Source: Hyphomicrobiales bacterium | Lineage (GTDB): Bacteria > Pseudomonadota > Alphaproteobacteria > Rhizobiales > Xanthobacteraceae | Assembly (NCBI GenBank): GCA_021730985.1 | Contig: JAKFYI010000027.1 | Coordinates: forward strand, 62,001 to 126,000 | DNA length: 64,000 nucleotides | Reading direction: 5' to 3' | Shown: positions 35,074 to 44,042 of the stretch, one piece after another | Position numbering within the stretch: the first letter of the stretch is position 1 | Layout: each line of letters starts with the position of its first letter | Notes under the pieces: model-generated | Told to the model about the DNA's origin: nothing | The model's database searches: none | The model's input: the letters and a program-made list of their open reading frames with translations, nothing else | Program-made: the position numbers and the translations under genes

Positions 35074-36351
35074 ATGACCAGCAACGCACCGTACGACCTC
35101 CTGCTGCGCGGAGGCCACGTCATCTGTCCCGCGTCAAAGATCAACGGCGTCATGGACGTCGCCATTAAGGACGGACGCATCGCAGCCGTCCAGTCGGACA
35201 TTCTGCCCGCCAGCGCCAAGGAGGTCATTGACGTTCGCGGCAAGCTGGTGCTTCCGGGCATGATCGACACCCACGCCCACGTCTATCGCTACGTCAGCGG
35301 CCGCTTCGGGCTCGAAGCCGACATGGTCGGCGTGCACTCGGGCGTCACCACCGTGATCGACCAGGGCGGCCCGTCCTGCATGACGATCCCGGGCTTCCAG
35401 CACTTCGTCGCGGACAAGGCCAAGACTCGCGTGTACGCGTTCATGTCGTCCTACCTGGTGGGCGGCCTCGAAGGGCACCTCTATCCGAACCTCTACAGCC
35501 CGGAATGCATCAACATCGACGCGACGGTGCGCGCGACCAACGCCAACCGCAACATCGTGCGCGGTATCAAGGGCCATGCCGAGATCGGCGGATTCGCGCG
35601 CTGGGGCATCAAGGTGCTGCAGATGTCCGCCGAAATCGGGCGCCAGACCGATCTTCCTCTGTATGTCCATTTCGGACAGCTATGGGGCCTTCCGAAGAGC
35701 GGCGCCAACGGCGAGGATGCCGACACGATCCTCGAACGCGTGATCCCCGAACTGCGTCCGGGAGATATTCTGGCGCATCCGTTCACCCGTCATCCCGGCG
35801 GGTTCGTGAACCGCGAGGGCCAGGTCCACGAGGTCATCCGCGCGGCACTCGACCGCGGCCTGAAGGTCGACGTGGGTCACGGCAGCCACTTCTCCTATCG
35901 TCTGGCGCGCAAGGCGCTCGACGCAGGAATCGTTCCGGACACGCTGGGCGCCGACATGCATGGCTACAACACCTATGTCCCGCCGCCGCCCGGTATGCCG
36001 CTGGAGCATGACGACGACGAGGCTCACCCGTTCATCGGACAGGCGAAGTTCAGCCTCACGCAGGCGATGAGTTCGATGCTCGCGCTGGGCCTGTCGATCG
36101 AGCAGATCGTGCCGATGGTCACCACCAACGCGGCCGCAATGATCCGGGTGTCTGACGAGATCGGCAGCCTGAAGCCGGGCATCGTCGCCGACGTGTCAGT
36201 GCTCTCGGATCAGCGCGGACGCTTCATTCTGCGCGACAACGAGAAGAACCAGGTGGTGGCCGAGCGCCTGCTGCAGCCGGCGTTTTGCTTGCGTGAAGGC
36301 GTGCGCTACGACGCCAACGCCGCCATTCTGCCTCAGGCCGAGGCCGCCTGA
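35074..36351 (+). CDS. Metal-dependent amidohydrolase (dihydroorotase/deacetylase-like)
   Basis: A 425-residue amidohydrolase-superfamily enzyme. Metal ligands: HAH at H67/H69 (GMIDTHAHV), a probable carboxylated Lys in RGIKGHAEIG (K166), H199 (LYVHFGQ), H235 (DILAHPF) and an Asp in LGADMHGYN. The N-terminal YDLLLRGGHVICPA and C-terminal GSLKPGIVADVSVLS strands form the small beta-sandwich. The set indicates a binuclear metal centre, suited to cyclic amide, lactam, hydantoin or N-acyl bonds. It lies 141 bases after the molybdenum-hydroxylase operon on the same strand, and before two Bug receptors. In an N-heterocycle pathway it would open the hydroxylated/reduced ring (inference). Confidence 0.82.
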   Translation: MTSNAPYDLLLRGGHVICPASKINGVMDVAIKDGRIAAVQSDILPASAKEVIDVRGKLVLPGMIDTHAHVYRYVSGRFGLEADMVGVHSGVTTVIDQGGPSCMTIPGFQHFVADKAKTRVYAFMSSYLVGGLEGHLYPNLYSPECINIDATVRATNANRNIVRGIKGHAEIGGFARWGIKVLQMSAEIGRQTDLPLYVHFGQLWGLPKSGANGEDADTILERVIPELRPGDILAHPFTRHPGGFVNREGQVHEVIRAALDRGLKVDVGHGSHFSYRLARKALDAGIVPDTLGADMHGYNTYVPPPPGMPLEHDDDEAHPFIGQAKFSLTQAMSSMLALGLSIEQIVPMVTTNAAAMIRVSDEIGSLKPGIVADVSVLSDQRGRFILRDNEKNQVVAERLLQPAFCLREGVRYDANAAILPQAEAA

Positions 36352-36374
36352 GAGCGCTTTGAACGAAGCCGTCA

Positions 36375-36399
36375 CGCGGCGGCCGGCATGGCCGCCGCG
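36375..36399 (+). terminator. Strong GC hairpin after the amidohydrolase gene
   Basis: A 10-bp perfect stem (36375-36384 with 36390-36399) and a five-base loop occur 23 bases after the amidohydrolase stop and 82 bases before the next start. There is no U tract, so it is either a weak terminator or a stabilising/attenuating hairpin separating the enzyme gene from the Bug receptor genes. Confidence 0.5.
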
Positions 36400-36480
36400 C
36401 CAAGCGGTAGAAATGCCCTGCCATCGCAATGACGGCAAGGAACTTGCTTCTCTTGGAATATCTAGGAGGAGGCTCGTTCT

Positions 36481-37452
36481 ATGGTGAACAGAAGAACTCT
36501 TCTCGCAGCACTCGTTGCACTCGGTTGGACCGCATCCGATCGGATCGAGGCACAAACCTTTCCTGACAGGCTGGTCAAGATCGTCGTGCCGTTTCCACCC
36601 GGCGGACCGTCCGACGTGGCGGCCCGCCTCATCGTACAGTCGATGACAGCGAGCCTCGGGCAAACCGTCATCATCGAGAACGTGGCGGGCGCCGGCGGAC
36701 GGCTCGGCGCCAAGGCCGTCGCCCAGGCCCCGGCCGACGGCTACACGCTGCTGCTCGGCGGCACCAATCCGAATGCGATTGCGCCTTCGATCTATTCGAA
36801 CCTCACCTTCGAGCCGATCAAGGACTTCACGGCGGTGGGCGTCATCGGCGTCGATTCCAATGTGCTCGTGATCAACCCTGCCGTCCCGGTCAAGACGATC
36901 CAGGAGCTCATCCAGTACGTCAGGGACAACCCGGGCAAGGTGTCGTCCGGCGCGTCGCTCGGTATCGGCCCTCACGTCTCTCTGGAACTGCTACGAGCCC
37001 GCACCGGCAGCAACATGAACTTCATCCCATATAAGGGTGCAGCTCCCGCCATCATCGACCTGCTCGGCAATCAGATCCAGGTCGGCATGTCGTCCAAAGC
37101 GGTGATGCTCCCGCTAATCAAGGAGGGCAAGCTGCGGGCGCTGGCGGTGACCAGCGACTCCCGCTGGCCGGAACTGCCGGACATCCCGACCCTGAAGGAA
37201 AGCAACTTCCATGGAATTCCGTCGTATCTCTACAGCGGCCTGCTGGCGCCCGCGAAAACGCCCGCCGCCATTGTCGGCAAGCTCAACGCCGCGATGATCG
37301 AGGGCCTGAAGACTCCTTCCGTCCAGGCCAGCATCGCCAAGCTCGGCCTTGAGACGCGGCTGCTATCGCCGCAGGAATTCGACGCGGTGATGGCGGACGA
37401 AGGGCGTCTGTGGGAGGCCGCGGTGAAGGAATCCAAGGTGAAGCTCGATTGA
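36481..37452 (+). CDS. Bug/TctC-family receptor (2 of 7)
   Basis: A 323-residue periplasmic receptor. The N-terminus MVNRRTLLAALVALGW has a twin-Arg but only a short hydrophobic core, with cleavage near EAQTFPDR, so Sec or Tat export is undecided. Family blocks: KIVVPFPPGGPSDVAARL, GQTVIIENVAGAGG, APADGYTLLLGG, PGKVSSGASLGIG and a C-terminal FDAVMADEGRLWEAA. A very strong ribosome-binding site (AGGAGGAGG, 36464-36472) sits eight bases before ATG, so it may be made in large amount. It is followed 85 bases later by a second Bug gene; the two are homologous but well diverged, so not a recent duplication. Confidence 0.87.
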   Translation: MVNRRTLLAALVALGWTASDRIEAQTFPDRLVKIVVPFPPGGPSDVAARLIVQSMTASLGQTVIIENVAGAGGRLGAKAVAQAPADGYTLLLGGTNPNAIAPSIYSNLTFEPIKDFTAVGVIGVDSNVLVINPAVPVKTIQELIQYVRDNPGKVSSGASLGIGPHVSLELLRARTGSNMNFIPYKGAAPAIIDLLGNQIQVGMSSKAVMLPLIKEGKLRALAVTSDSRWPELPDIPTLKESNFHGIPSYLYSGLLAPAKTPAAIVGKLNAAMIEGLKTPSVQASIAKLGLETRLLSPQEFDAVMADEGRLWEAAVKESKVKLD

Positions 37453-37537
37453 GCCGGTCAAACCGCCGCGGTTCACGCAGCGAACATGGCAGAGAACTTG
37501 CTTCGATCGGCGCAGTGATTTGACAGGAGACGCGGCA

Positions 37538-38500
37538 ATGCAAGTGGCACGACTGGCGCTGTTGTTAGGATTGGCGCTCATGCCGGGCACGGTGCAGGCG
37601 CAAGACGCCTGGCCGAGCCGCGCCATCACCTTGATCGTTCCCTATGCACCGGGCGGTTACACAGACCTCGTTGCGAGACTGACCGCGCGCTACGTCGAGA
37701 AATCGCTTGGCAAGCCGGTCGTCGTCGAAAACCGCGCGGGTGCGGGCGGCATCGTCGGAACGCAAGCGGTCGCCAACGCCGCGCCCGATGGTTACACGTT
37801 CTGCGTCTGCAGCGTGGGCGCTGTTTCGATCGCCCCGTTCGCGCAGAAGATCGGCTACGATCCGCTGAAGGACTTGGCCCCGGTCGGCATCGTCAGCACG
37901 ATCGTGCAGGCCGTGATCGTGAAGAAGAGCCTGCCGATCAACTCGATGGCAGACCTCGTAGCCTATGCGAAGGCCAACCCGGGCAAACTCAACTACGGCT
38001 CCAGTGGCATCGGCGGCCTGACGCACTATTCGGTCGAACTGTTCCAGGCCCGGACCGGCACCCAGATGGTGCACATCCCGTTCAAGGGCGGTGCACCCGC
38101 GACCGCGGCACTGGTGTCCGGCGACATCGATCTGTCATTCGCCAACATGACCGACGCGCTGCCACAAATCGAAGGCGGCACGGTGCGCGGCCTCGCCGTC
38201 ACCTCGCTCGGCCGCAGCCCTTATTTCCCGGACCTTCCCTCGGTGCATGAAACGGTCAGCCCGAACTTCATTGCCGAGACATGGAACGGAATCATCGCGC
38301 CGCCGAAGACGCCCGAGGCGATCATCGGCAAGCTGTCCGAAGTTCTGATCAAGATGGCCGACGATCCCGAGGTGAAGGAAGCCATGCGGAAGGCCGGCGG
38401 CAATACGGTTAAATCCACGCCGAATGAATTCGTCTCGCAGATCAAGCAGGAGATGACGCAGTGGAAGCCGCTGGTCGAGGAAATCTCCGCCAAGAAATAG
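37538..38500 (+). CDS. Bug/TctC-family receptor (3 of 7)
   Basis: A 320-residue periplasmic receptor: signal peptide LALLLGLALMPGTVQAQ (cleavage near residue 22), then TLIVPYAPGGYTDLVARL, GKPVVVENRAGAGG, AAPDGYTFCVCS and PGKLNYGSSGIGG. The ATG at 37538 is preferred because CAGGAG lies nine bases upstream; the frame is open to 37520. The SVGAVSIAPFAQKIGYDPL region forms the ligand mouth. It is convergent with the UbiD-family gene (43 bases between stops). With the receptor just upstream it forms a pair downstream of an amidohydrolase, likely covering two related carboxylates. Confidence 0.87.
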   Translation: MQVARLALLLGLALMPGTVQAQDAWPSRAITLIVPYAPGGYTDLVARLTARYVEKSLGKPVVVENRAGAGGIVGTQAVANAAPDGYTFCVCSVGAVSIAPFAQKIGYDPLKDLAPVGIVSTIVQAVIVKKSLPINSMADLVAYAKANPGKLNYGSSGIGGLTHYSVELFQARTGTQMVHIPFKGGAPATAALVSGDIDLSFANMTDALPQIEGGTVRGLAVTSLGRSPYFPDLPSVHETVSPNFIAETWNGIIAPPKTPEAIIGKLSEVLIKMADDPEVKEAMRKAGGNTVKSTPNEFVSQIKQEMTQWKPLVEEISAKK

Positions 38501-38543
38501 GCGAAGCGGAAGGCAGCTCCGCCCTGTTGCCCTGCCCGTCGGC

Positions 38544-39944
38544 CTACAGCTTCAGACCCGCCGCTTCGAGCAGCGAACGGGCGCGCGCACGCTGCTCGTC
38601 TGAAATGACGAGACGCTCGGCGAAGTCGCGGCCGGTCGGTCGCGTGGCGTCGATGCCCATCTTGGTCAGCGTGAAGGTCTCCGGATCGGAGGTCGGATCG
38701 AGAATGGCGCCCTTGGCGTTAGGAATCAGCGTGATGTCGCGCTCGGCGCGCACACGGGTCGCAACCGCCCAGATCACATCGCTCAGGTTGAAGATGTCGA
38801 CATCATCGTCCACCACGATGACGTGCTTGGTGTAGAGCTCCGTTCCGAAGGTTGCCATCATCGCCATCTGCGGCTCACCCTCGGCGGTCTTCTTCATCGA
38901 GATGAACGCCATGAATGCGCCGCAAGTGGTGTGCGGCACATGCACCGCCTGCACGTTTGGCAGATTGCGCTTGAGCGCATTCAGGATCTCGCCCTCGCGC
39001 GTGATGCACGACACCAGGATGTGGTCGCGCGACATGCCGGATACGACGCTCTGGTAGATCGCGTCGCGCCGCATCCGCACCCGCTTGGCCACGAACACGT
39101 TCTGCGTGCTGCGATGCGAGGCATAGCCAGTGAACTCGCTGAACGGGCCCTCCGGCTCCTTCACGCCCGCGAGAATTTCGCCCTCGATGACGATTTCCGC
39201 GCCGGCCGGCACTTCGAGGTCGGCGGCGCCCACCTTCGCCACGCGATACGGCTCGCCGAACAGGCCACCGATGATCTCGTACTTCCGCACGTTCGGCGGA
39301 TAGGCGTAGACCATCGAGCCCATGTAGTGCAGCGGATGCGTGCCGATCGCGATCGCGACCTGGAGCGGCTGACCCAGTTCCTCGGCGCGCCGATGGAACT
39401 CGTAAAGACGCCGCCTTGAATGCAGCGACACGCCGAGCCGGTTCTTGCCCTTGAGCATCAGGCGGTGGAAGCCGGTGGTGTCCACGCCGGTGACCGGATC
39501 GCGCGCCGTGATCTGGCCTGCGGTGATGTAAGGCGCGGCATCGACCGGAAACTGGAGCGGGATCGGCAGCTTGGTGAGGTCGATCTGGTCGCCCTCCAGC
39601 ACCACGTCATCCCAGGCGGCATTCCCCACCACCTCGCAGGCGATGTATTTCTGGCAGCGCTCGCGGAACGCGGTCGGCAGGTTTTCCGGCTTCACGCCGA
39701 GGCAGGCCGCCAGCAGCTTGCGGTTGCCGGCGATGTTCGTGACCATGGGCATGCCGTTGCCCTTGAGGTTGTCGAACATGACGACCGGGCTGCGGTTGGC
39801 CCGATCGAGCTCGAACACCATCGACGTGGACTCGAACTTTAGATCGACCGGCTGCTGGACCCGCAGGAATTCTTCCGGAAAATCGGTCTCGACCATCCGC
39901 AGGAAGCCGCGCAGGCTTTGATTGTCGATGTTCGCAGTGACCAT
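38544..39944 (-). CDS. UbiD-family prenylated-FMN (de)carboxylase
   Basis: A 466-residue non-oxidative decarboxylase. The prFMN-dependent triad can be matched to that of fungal Fdc1 (R173-E277-E282): here R161 in TGFHRLML, E265 and E270 in EPEGPFSEFTGY, with identical spacing (104 and 5 residues). IAIGTHPLHYMGS and HTTCGAFMAFISMKK are further family blocks. The ATG at 39944 has GGAGG five bases upstream, which decides against the start at 39956. It would decarboxylate an aromatic, heteroaromatic or alpha/beta-unsaturated acid. Maturation needs a UbiX-type prenyltransferase, which is not in this window. It stands alone on the minus strand next to two Bug receptors and an amidohydrolase. Confidence 0.86.
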   Translation of the reverse strand: MVTANIDNQSLRGFLRMVETDFPEEFLRVQQPVDLKFESTSMVFELDRANRSPVVMFDNLKGNGMPMVTNIAGNRKLLAACLGVKPENLPTAFRERCQKYIACEVVGNAAWDDVVLEGDQIDLTKLPIPLQFPVDAAPYITAGQITARDPVTGVDTTGFHRLMLKGKNRLGVSLHSRRRLYEFHRRAEELGQPLQVAIAIGTHPLHYMGSMVYAYPPNVRKYEIIGGLFGEPYRVAKVGAADLEVPAGAEIVIEGEILAGVKEPEGPFSEFTGYASHRSTQNVFVAKRVRMRRDAIYQSVVSGMSRDHILVSCITREGEILNALKRNLPNVQAVHVPHTTCGAFMAFISMKKTAEGEPQMAMMATFGTELYTKHVIVVDDDVDIFNLSDVIWAVATRVRAERDITLIPNAKGAILDPTSDPETFTLTKMGIDATRPTGRDFAERLVISDEQRARARSLLEAAGLKL

Positions 39945-40118
39945 CCCGGCCTCCATACAGCGGCGATCTGCACGACTGTCTCGCCAATTCCATTCGGGTG
40001 ACGTTACAATAAGGCCCAACGATAGAATTGACCAAATAAATGGCATGCCTTTGCGGCCGCCATCCATGCAAAAGTTGCGCAGTATACCGGAAGGATATCG
40101 AACGAAGCCGCGCCGCGA

Positions 40119-42113
40119 TCAGGCGCGCGGCGGACGGCGACGCTCGCTGAACCAAGCGCGGTACTTGGTCATCTTGGCGCGCTGCGCCTGCGGCGCCGCC
40201 CGCTTGCACGTTGACGCCTCCTCGCTCTTGGCCGCGGCGCCCCAGCGCAGTTCGACGCAGTCGTTGGGGTTGTAGGCCATTTCGAGATCGGCCACGCGGT
40301 CGGCCACGTCCTTGAGCGCCAGCGTCCACTGGGAGCCGTCGCTGCGCGGATACGAAAACTTCCGCGACGCCAACTCCGAGGCGAGCACGCTTTGCAGTTC
40401 GGCCTTTACCGCCGCGACGCTCTTTCCCCTCGGCATCGCGTACCGCTCGGGCCGCCGCGCGACACGCTCCGGAAATCCGCGCACCACGTCGATCGCGATC
40501 AGCAGGCGCAAATCCCGCGACGGCGTCGAGAAGTCCTCCCACGCGCCGGTGGTCTCGAAGATCGCCGGACCGTCCGGCATGGTCGCTTCGCCCTTTCCGG
40601 TGTTCTGGAACTTGCGTCCGTTCTCGACCGACGTCACCCGCGTTTTTACCTGCTCGTCGAGCGAGGTGATCGCCTCCTTCATGGCGCCCAAAGGATCGAG
40701 CGGCGACGGCGACATCACGTCGTCCATCCGGTCGTAGAATTCTTCAACGCTGTACTTGTTCTGATCGAGCGAAAAATCGGCGTATTGCGGGTTCTTCGCG
40801 ATCTGCTCGTTGGTCAGCCGCCGCAGCACGCCGTCGGTGCCGCGCACGACCGGGCGGAATCGCTTGAAGCCCGGCCCGCCGAGCGCCGGATCCTGCGCGA
40901 ACAGAAAGTTGCCGCGCCAGAACCGCTTGCGCGCCACCGTGCCGTCGGGCTGGCCATCGACGGCGAGGAACACGCCCGCGCCGCCTTCGGATTGCGGGAC
41001 GCGCCGCACCAGCATCAAGATGTGCCCGTATGGATCGGCATAGATGGTGCCGGGGCGCAGCGTGTCCTGGCTCAGCGACACCGGATAGTAGTCGGTGTTG
41101 TTGTCGGCGTTGGCAGCGCGCGCGGAGCCGGAATGGACGCTGTCGCCGACCGTCCGCATGAAGTCGCCGAACCCCGCGGCAAGGTTGAACCGCTTCGGTT
41201 CCGGCGCGCTGGGCGGCGGTGCGCTTGACGCAGCCGTACCCGGCGGCGGTAGCGGCTGGCCCGGCGGCGCAGGACGCGCCGCATCGGCGTTCTGGATGCT
41301 GAACCACTGCGGGCAGGACGGCGCCCGGCCGCCGCCGCCGCGCGTGCACTTCGAGAAGCCGAACGGCAGCCCTATCTTGAATGCGAAGTAGGCGCGCAGG
41401 AAGTACGGCAGATCGGCGCAATCGGGGCGCAGCACCATCTTCATCTCGTCTTCGCCGAGACCGAGATGATTGAACAGGATGTTGCGCGACCGGTCGCGCA
41501 GCACGAAATGCAGCGCCGGCCACGACGGGGCGGCGTCGATCGGATCGTCGAACAGCTTCTCGATCCAGGCCGCAAACAGGTTTTCCGTCTGACGGTTCCA
41601 GACGCCGCGCAGCGGCCACACGGTTCCCGCCACCGAACTGGGACGCGCGGGCATGTCGGCGCGCACGAGGATTTCGCGGGTGATGGTTCGGCATTCGGCT
41701 GGCGCGCGGTCGCGGGACAGCGTCGCGCGCCAGGTGCCAGCGGCAGGCGTTGCGACCTCGGCGATCCAGAAATACGGCGGCCCGCCATGACGCTGACGGG
41801 ATTTCGAGGCGACCGTGCCATCGGGCGCGATCAGCGTCAGCTCGCCCTCAAACGGCTTCTCGGCGGCGAACAGGACGCGCAGCGGCGCCCCTTTCCAGGG
41901 AACGATGGGCGACGGCATCACCGCGAGGTCGGCCGGATCTTCGCAAGCGGCGGACGAACCCTGGGCGCGCAGGTCCATGCCGGAGAAAAGCAGCGCGACC
42001 AATGCGCCTGTGATCGCCGCCGCAGCTTGAAGCCTGTGTGATTGAAGCAATTGAGCCACTGGGATCCCTCGAACGCGACCAGGCAGTTGCGACCAACGCT
42101 CTGGCTGAATCAT
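40119..42113 (-). CDS. Large exported protein with putative NlpC/papain-like Cys-His pair
   Basis: A 664-residue protein not assigned to a named family. A hydrophobic segment at residues ~29-46 is a signal peptide or anchor; residues ~60-150 look like a beta-sandwich (APLRVLFAAEKPFEGELTLIAPDG). A segment RPDCADLPYFLRAYFAFKIGLPFG (C232) followed by RPGTIYADPYGHILMLV (H364) resembles the Cys-helix and His-strand of NlpC/P60-like cysteine hydrolases, with a Pro-rich insertion (~280-310) between. Function is inferred from this pattern only. The ATG at 42113 is the first that gives a signal-like N-terminus; the frame is open to 42251. It lies 79 bases after the DUF2272 gene and is probably co-transcribed, suggesting a joint envelope role. 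Confidence 0.6.
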   Translation of the reverse strand: MIQPERWSQLPGRVRGIPVAQLLQSHRLQAAAAITGALVALLFSGMDLRAQGSSAACEDPADLAVMPSPIVPWKGAPLRVLFAAEKPFEGELTLIAPDGTVASKSRQRHGGPPYFWIAEVATPAAGTWRATLSRDRAPAECRTITREILVRADMPARPSSVAGTVWPLRGVWNRQTENLFAAWIEKLFDDPIDAAPSWPALHFVLRDRSRNILFNHLGLGEDEMKMVLRPDCADLPYFLRAYFAFKIGLPFGFSKCTRGGGGRAPSCPQWFSIQNADAARPAPPGQPLPPPGTAASSAPPPSAPEPKRFNLAAGFGDFMRTVGDSVHSGSARAANADNNTDYYPVSLSQDTLRPGTIYADPYGHILMLVRRVPQSEGGAGVFLAVDGQPDGTVARKRFWRGNFLFAQDPALGGPGFKRFRPVVRGTDGVLRRLTNEQIAKNPQYADFSLDQNKYSVEEFYDRMDDVMSPSPLDPLGAMKEAITSLDEQVKTRVTSVENGRKFQNTGKGEATMPDGPAIFETTGAWEDFSTPSRDLRLLIAIDVVRGFPERVARRPERYAMPRGKSVAAVKAELQSVLASELASRKFSYPRSDGSQWTLALKDVADRVADLEMAYNPNDCVELRWGAAAKSEEASTCKRAAPQAQRAKMTKYRAWFSERRRPPRA

Positions 42114-42192
42114 GGCAGAGTCGCCTGACGAAATCGACCGTGACTTGGCGCCGCGCCGGCTGCCGGATGACGCCCACGGGCCGCAGCACCGA

Positions 42193-43296
42193 TCACCGCA
42201 ATTGCAGCAAAACAAACCAGTTCTTGTCGTTGAGCGAGCATTTCTCGGCATGGCCCGGGGCGCGCTTCGCGCCGCCCGCGGATGGCGGCAGGGTCCATTG
42301 CCCCGCCCCGCCGCAATGGCCCTTCTGCGCCGCCGAGAACTTCAGGCCACGGCCGTGCAGGTTCAGCTTCCGCGCGCTCACCGCCTGATTGACGTTGCCG
42401 CCGATGCTATACATTTTCCGCGCCCGTGGATCGATGTAGGCCACCACCTCGCAGTGGGTTCGCCGGATCGTGCGCGCATCCGCGCTACCGCCAAGCTCCG
42501 CGCGAACGCGCTCGCGCACCGCCACATCGCTGACAGCGGCAAGCGACGGCTCGCGCTGCTGGCAAATCAGGTCGCCCACCCGAGGCCGGGTGGTGGTGAG
42601 CGGACACGCGCGATAGAGCCGTTCGCCGGCTGCGTCATTCGGTTCGGCGGCGCTCGCCGCGAAGGCATCGTAGATGTAGGCGCGATGGGCGTTGGAGAAC
42701 TGGAACGCGATGGGCGTGACGCCCGCCTCCCGGACCACATAGCTGATGAAGGCCGCCGACCATGAGGTGTCGATGATGGCGGCGCGGAACGCCGTCTCGC
42801 GCAGGATCTCGCGCGCCGCCGGATCGGACACCTCCTCGGCGAGGCGCAACAGCCGCGCCGCGCTGGTCCGCAGCAGCGCTGCGGACTGCGCCTCGTCCGT
42901 CTGGGTCGAGGCGTCGCGATAGCCTCGCACCTCAAGCTTGTCCGGGGCATCGTTACCGAACAGCGACCGCCAGTATTTCATCACCTGCCACCAGCCGAGA
43001 TGGCCGACGCTCGCCTGCCCGCTGCCGCCGTCGTCCTCCTCGTGTTCCGCCTCGGTCAGGCCGAAATGAAACAGCCGCCCGTTGGAATCGATTTTGTGGC
43101 CGCCGAACCGGGAAAACTCGTCGATCGCGATCCGGCCGATGCGCCGGCCAAGATCGCCCGGCGGCTTGGCGGCCGTGGCATCGCAGCGGGTCTGCACCGC
43201 TTTCCAGAACTGCGCCGCCGCCCGGTCGGCCTGCGCATGCGCCGGCTGCGCAGCCAGAACGGCCGCTGCAATGAAGGCGCAGACAAGGGAACGCAT
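42193..43296 (-). CDS. DUF2272-domain exported protein
   Basis: A 367-residue protein with a clear signal peptide (LVCAFIAAAVLAAQPAHAQA). The DUF2272 core is DTSWSAAFISYVVREAGVTP followed by FSNAHRAYIYDAF, a CHAP/NlpC-like fold in which Ser stands where a cysteine amidase would have Cys. A later THCEVVAYIDPR segment supplies the usual His region, and GDLICQQR the preceding loop. The family has no established reaction; a peptidoglycan-related or binding role is plausible. The ATG at 43296 has AGGAGA upstream; the frame is open to 43383 without support. It precedes the large Cys-His protein in the same operon. Confidence 0.78.
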   Translation of the reverse strand: MRSLVCAFIAAAVLAAQPAHAQADRAAAQFWKAVQTRCDATAAKPPGDLGRRIGRIAIDEFSRFGGHKIDSNGRLFHFGLTEAEHEEDDGGSGQASVGHLGWWQVMKYWRSLFGNDAPDKLEVRGYRDASTQTDEAQSAALLRTSAARLLRLAEEVSDPAAREILRETAFRAAIIDTSWSAAFISYVVREAGVTPIAFQFSNAHRAYIYDAFAASAAEPNDAAGERLYRACPLTTTRPRVGDLICQQREPSLAAVSDVAVRERVRAELGGSADARTIRRTHCEVVAYIDPRARKMYSIGGNVNQAVSARKLNLHGRGLKFSAAQKGHCGGAGQWTLPPSAGGAKRAPGHAEKCSLNDKNWFVLLQLR

Positions 43297-43603
43297 GATG
43301 TCTCCTGGGCGGCTCAACCGCACCCCGCAGTATAGCAAGGCGCGCGGGTGTCCGTCCGGGGATCGCGAACTGGGAAGCGGCACCGATCGAGGGCGCGGCG
43401 GCGGCTCGATGGAGCTCTGGCACGCCTATGAATCGGGATCGGCCGATGCGGAATTTGGTCCGCCGGTCGAACAGCTCGCAGCCGACATCGATTTGGAGAT
43501 TGGGTCTCGGCCGATTTCGCGGCGCCCCAGACCAAAAAAATAGGCGAACCGGATCGAAGGCGTCTTCGGCTGAAGCTTCAAGCCGCAGCCTCTTCCAAGA
43601 AGT
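43297..43603. other. Intergenic region upstream of the DUF2272 gene
   Basis: About 300 bases without a convincing gene. A plus-strand frame of 45 codons (43408-43543) begins with ATG and ends in a basic tail, but has no good ribosome-binding site and no recognisable family. The region should contain the promoter of the minus-strand DUF2272 operon; no confident -35/-10 pair was identified. Confidence 0.4.
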
Positions 43604-43626
43604 CGGCCCCGCTTTTGGCGGGGCCG
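43604..43626 (-). terminator. Probable terminator of the Lys-rich peptide gene
   Basis: A 9-bp perfect GC stem (43604-43612 with 43618-43626) with a five-base TTTTG loop begins seven bases after the peptide's stop codon on the minus strand. The transcript then reads ACTTCTTGG, a weak U-containing tail. Position and stem strength support rho-independent termination. Confidence 0.6.
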
Positions 43627-43632
43627 GTTCAA

Positions 43633-43686
43633 CTACTTCTTCTTACGCGCGGTCTTCTTCTTGGCGGCCTTTTTCTTCTTAGCCAT
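43633..43686 (-). CDS. 17-residue lysine-rich peptide
   Basis: A very short gene: ATG at 43686, TAG at 43633-43635, encoding MAKKKKAAKKKTARKKK. Twelve of 17 residues are Lys or Arg and the rest mostly Ala, like the tail of histone H1-type or AlgP-like proteins. An AGAGGA ribosome-binding site lies about five bases upstream and a GC hairpin follows the stop, so it looks like a complete monocistronic unit and not a remnant. It could bind DNA, RNA or another polyanion; that role is inferred from charge only. An alternative is a leader peptide or simple low-complexity sequence. Confidence 0.5.
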   Translation of the reverse strand: MAKKKKAAKKKTARKKK

Positions 43687-44042
43687 AGCAATCCTCTTTC
43701 TGTTAGTGCCATCCCCAGCACGGATGCACCCATATCTTCGACCGATTCGGCCAAGCGAGTCTTACGATCTTCACAGGAAAATGTGGGCCGCCGCGAGTTT
43801 CCTCTATCCCACGGAGGGCAGCTCCGACGTGGAGCGGCAGCCCACGCGCAGACTGTAACTGCGTCGCGCCGGCGCCGGTTGGGAAAAATGGAATTGTCCC
43901 GAGGCGTTTTAGCGCCGGCGCCATGCGCCGCGATCGGGGCCAATCCGCAGGCCGTTTCTAAGCGAGCCTAGGCGATTTACCGGACCGCTGGCGGCAATCT
44001 TTGCTACCGTCAAGGTGCCGAAATCCGAAGGGAGCCTTTGCG
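43687..44042. other. Intergenic region between Lys-rich peptide and Bug receptor genes
   Basis: About 355 bases separating divergent units. It should hold the promoter of the peptide gene and of the plus-strand receptor at 44043. Short frames here lack ribosome-binding sites or family resemblance. Nothing else was recognised apart from a GGCGCC-rich short inverted repeat near 43915. Confidence 0.4.

Noticed and set aside
43408..43543. 45-codon plus-strand frame
   Set aside because: Has an ATG and a basic end, but no ribosome-binding site and no recognisable homologue; not supported as a gene.
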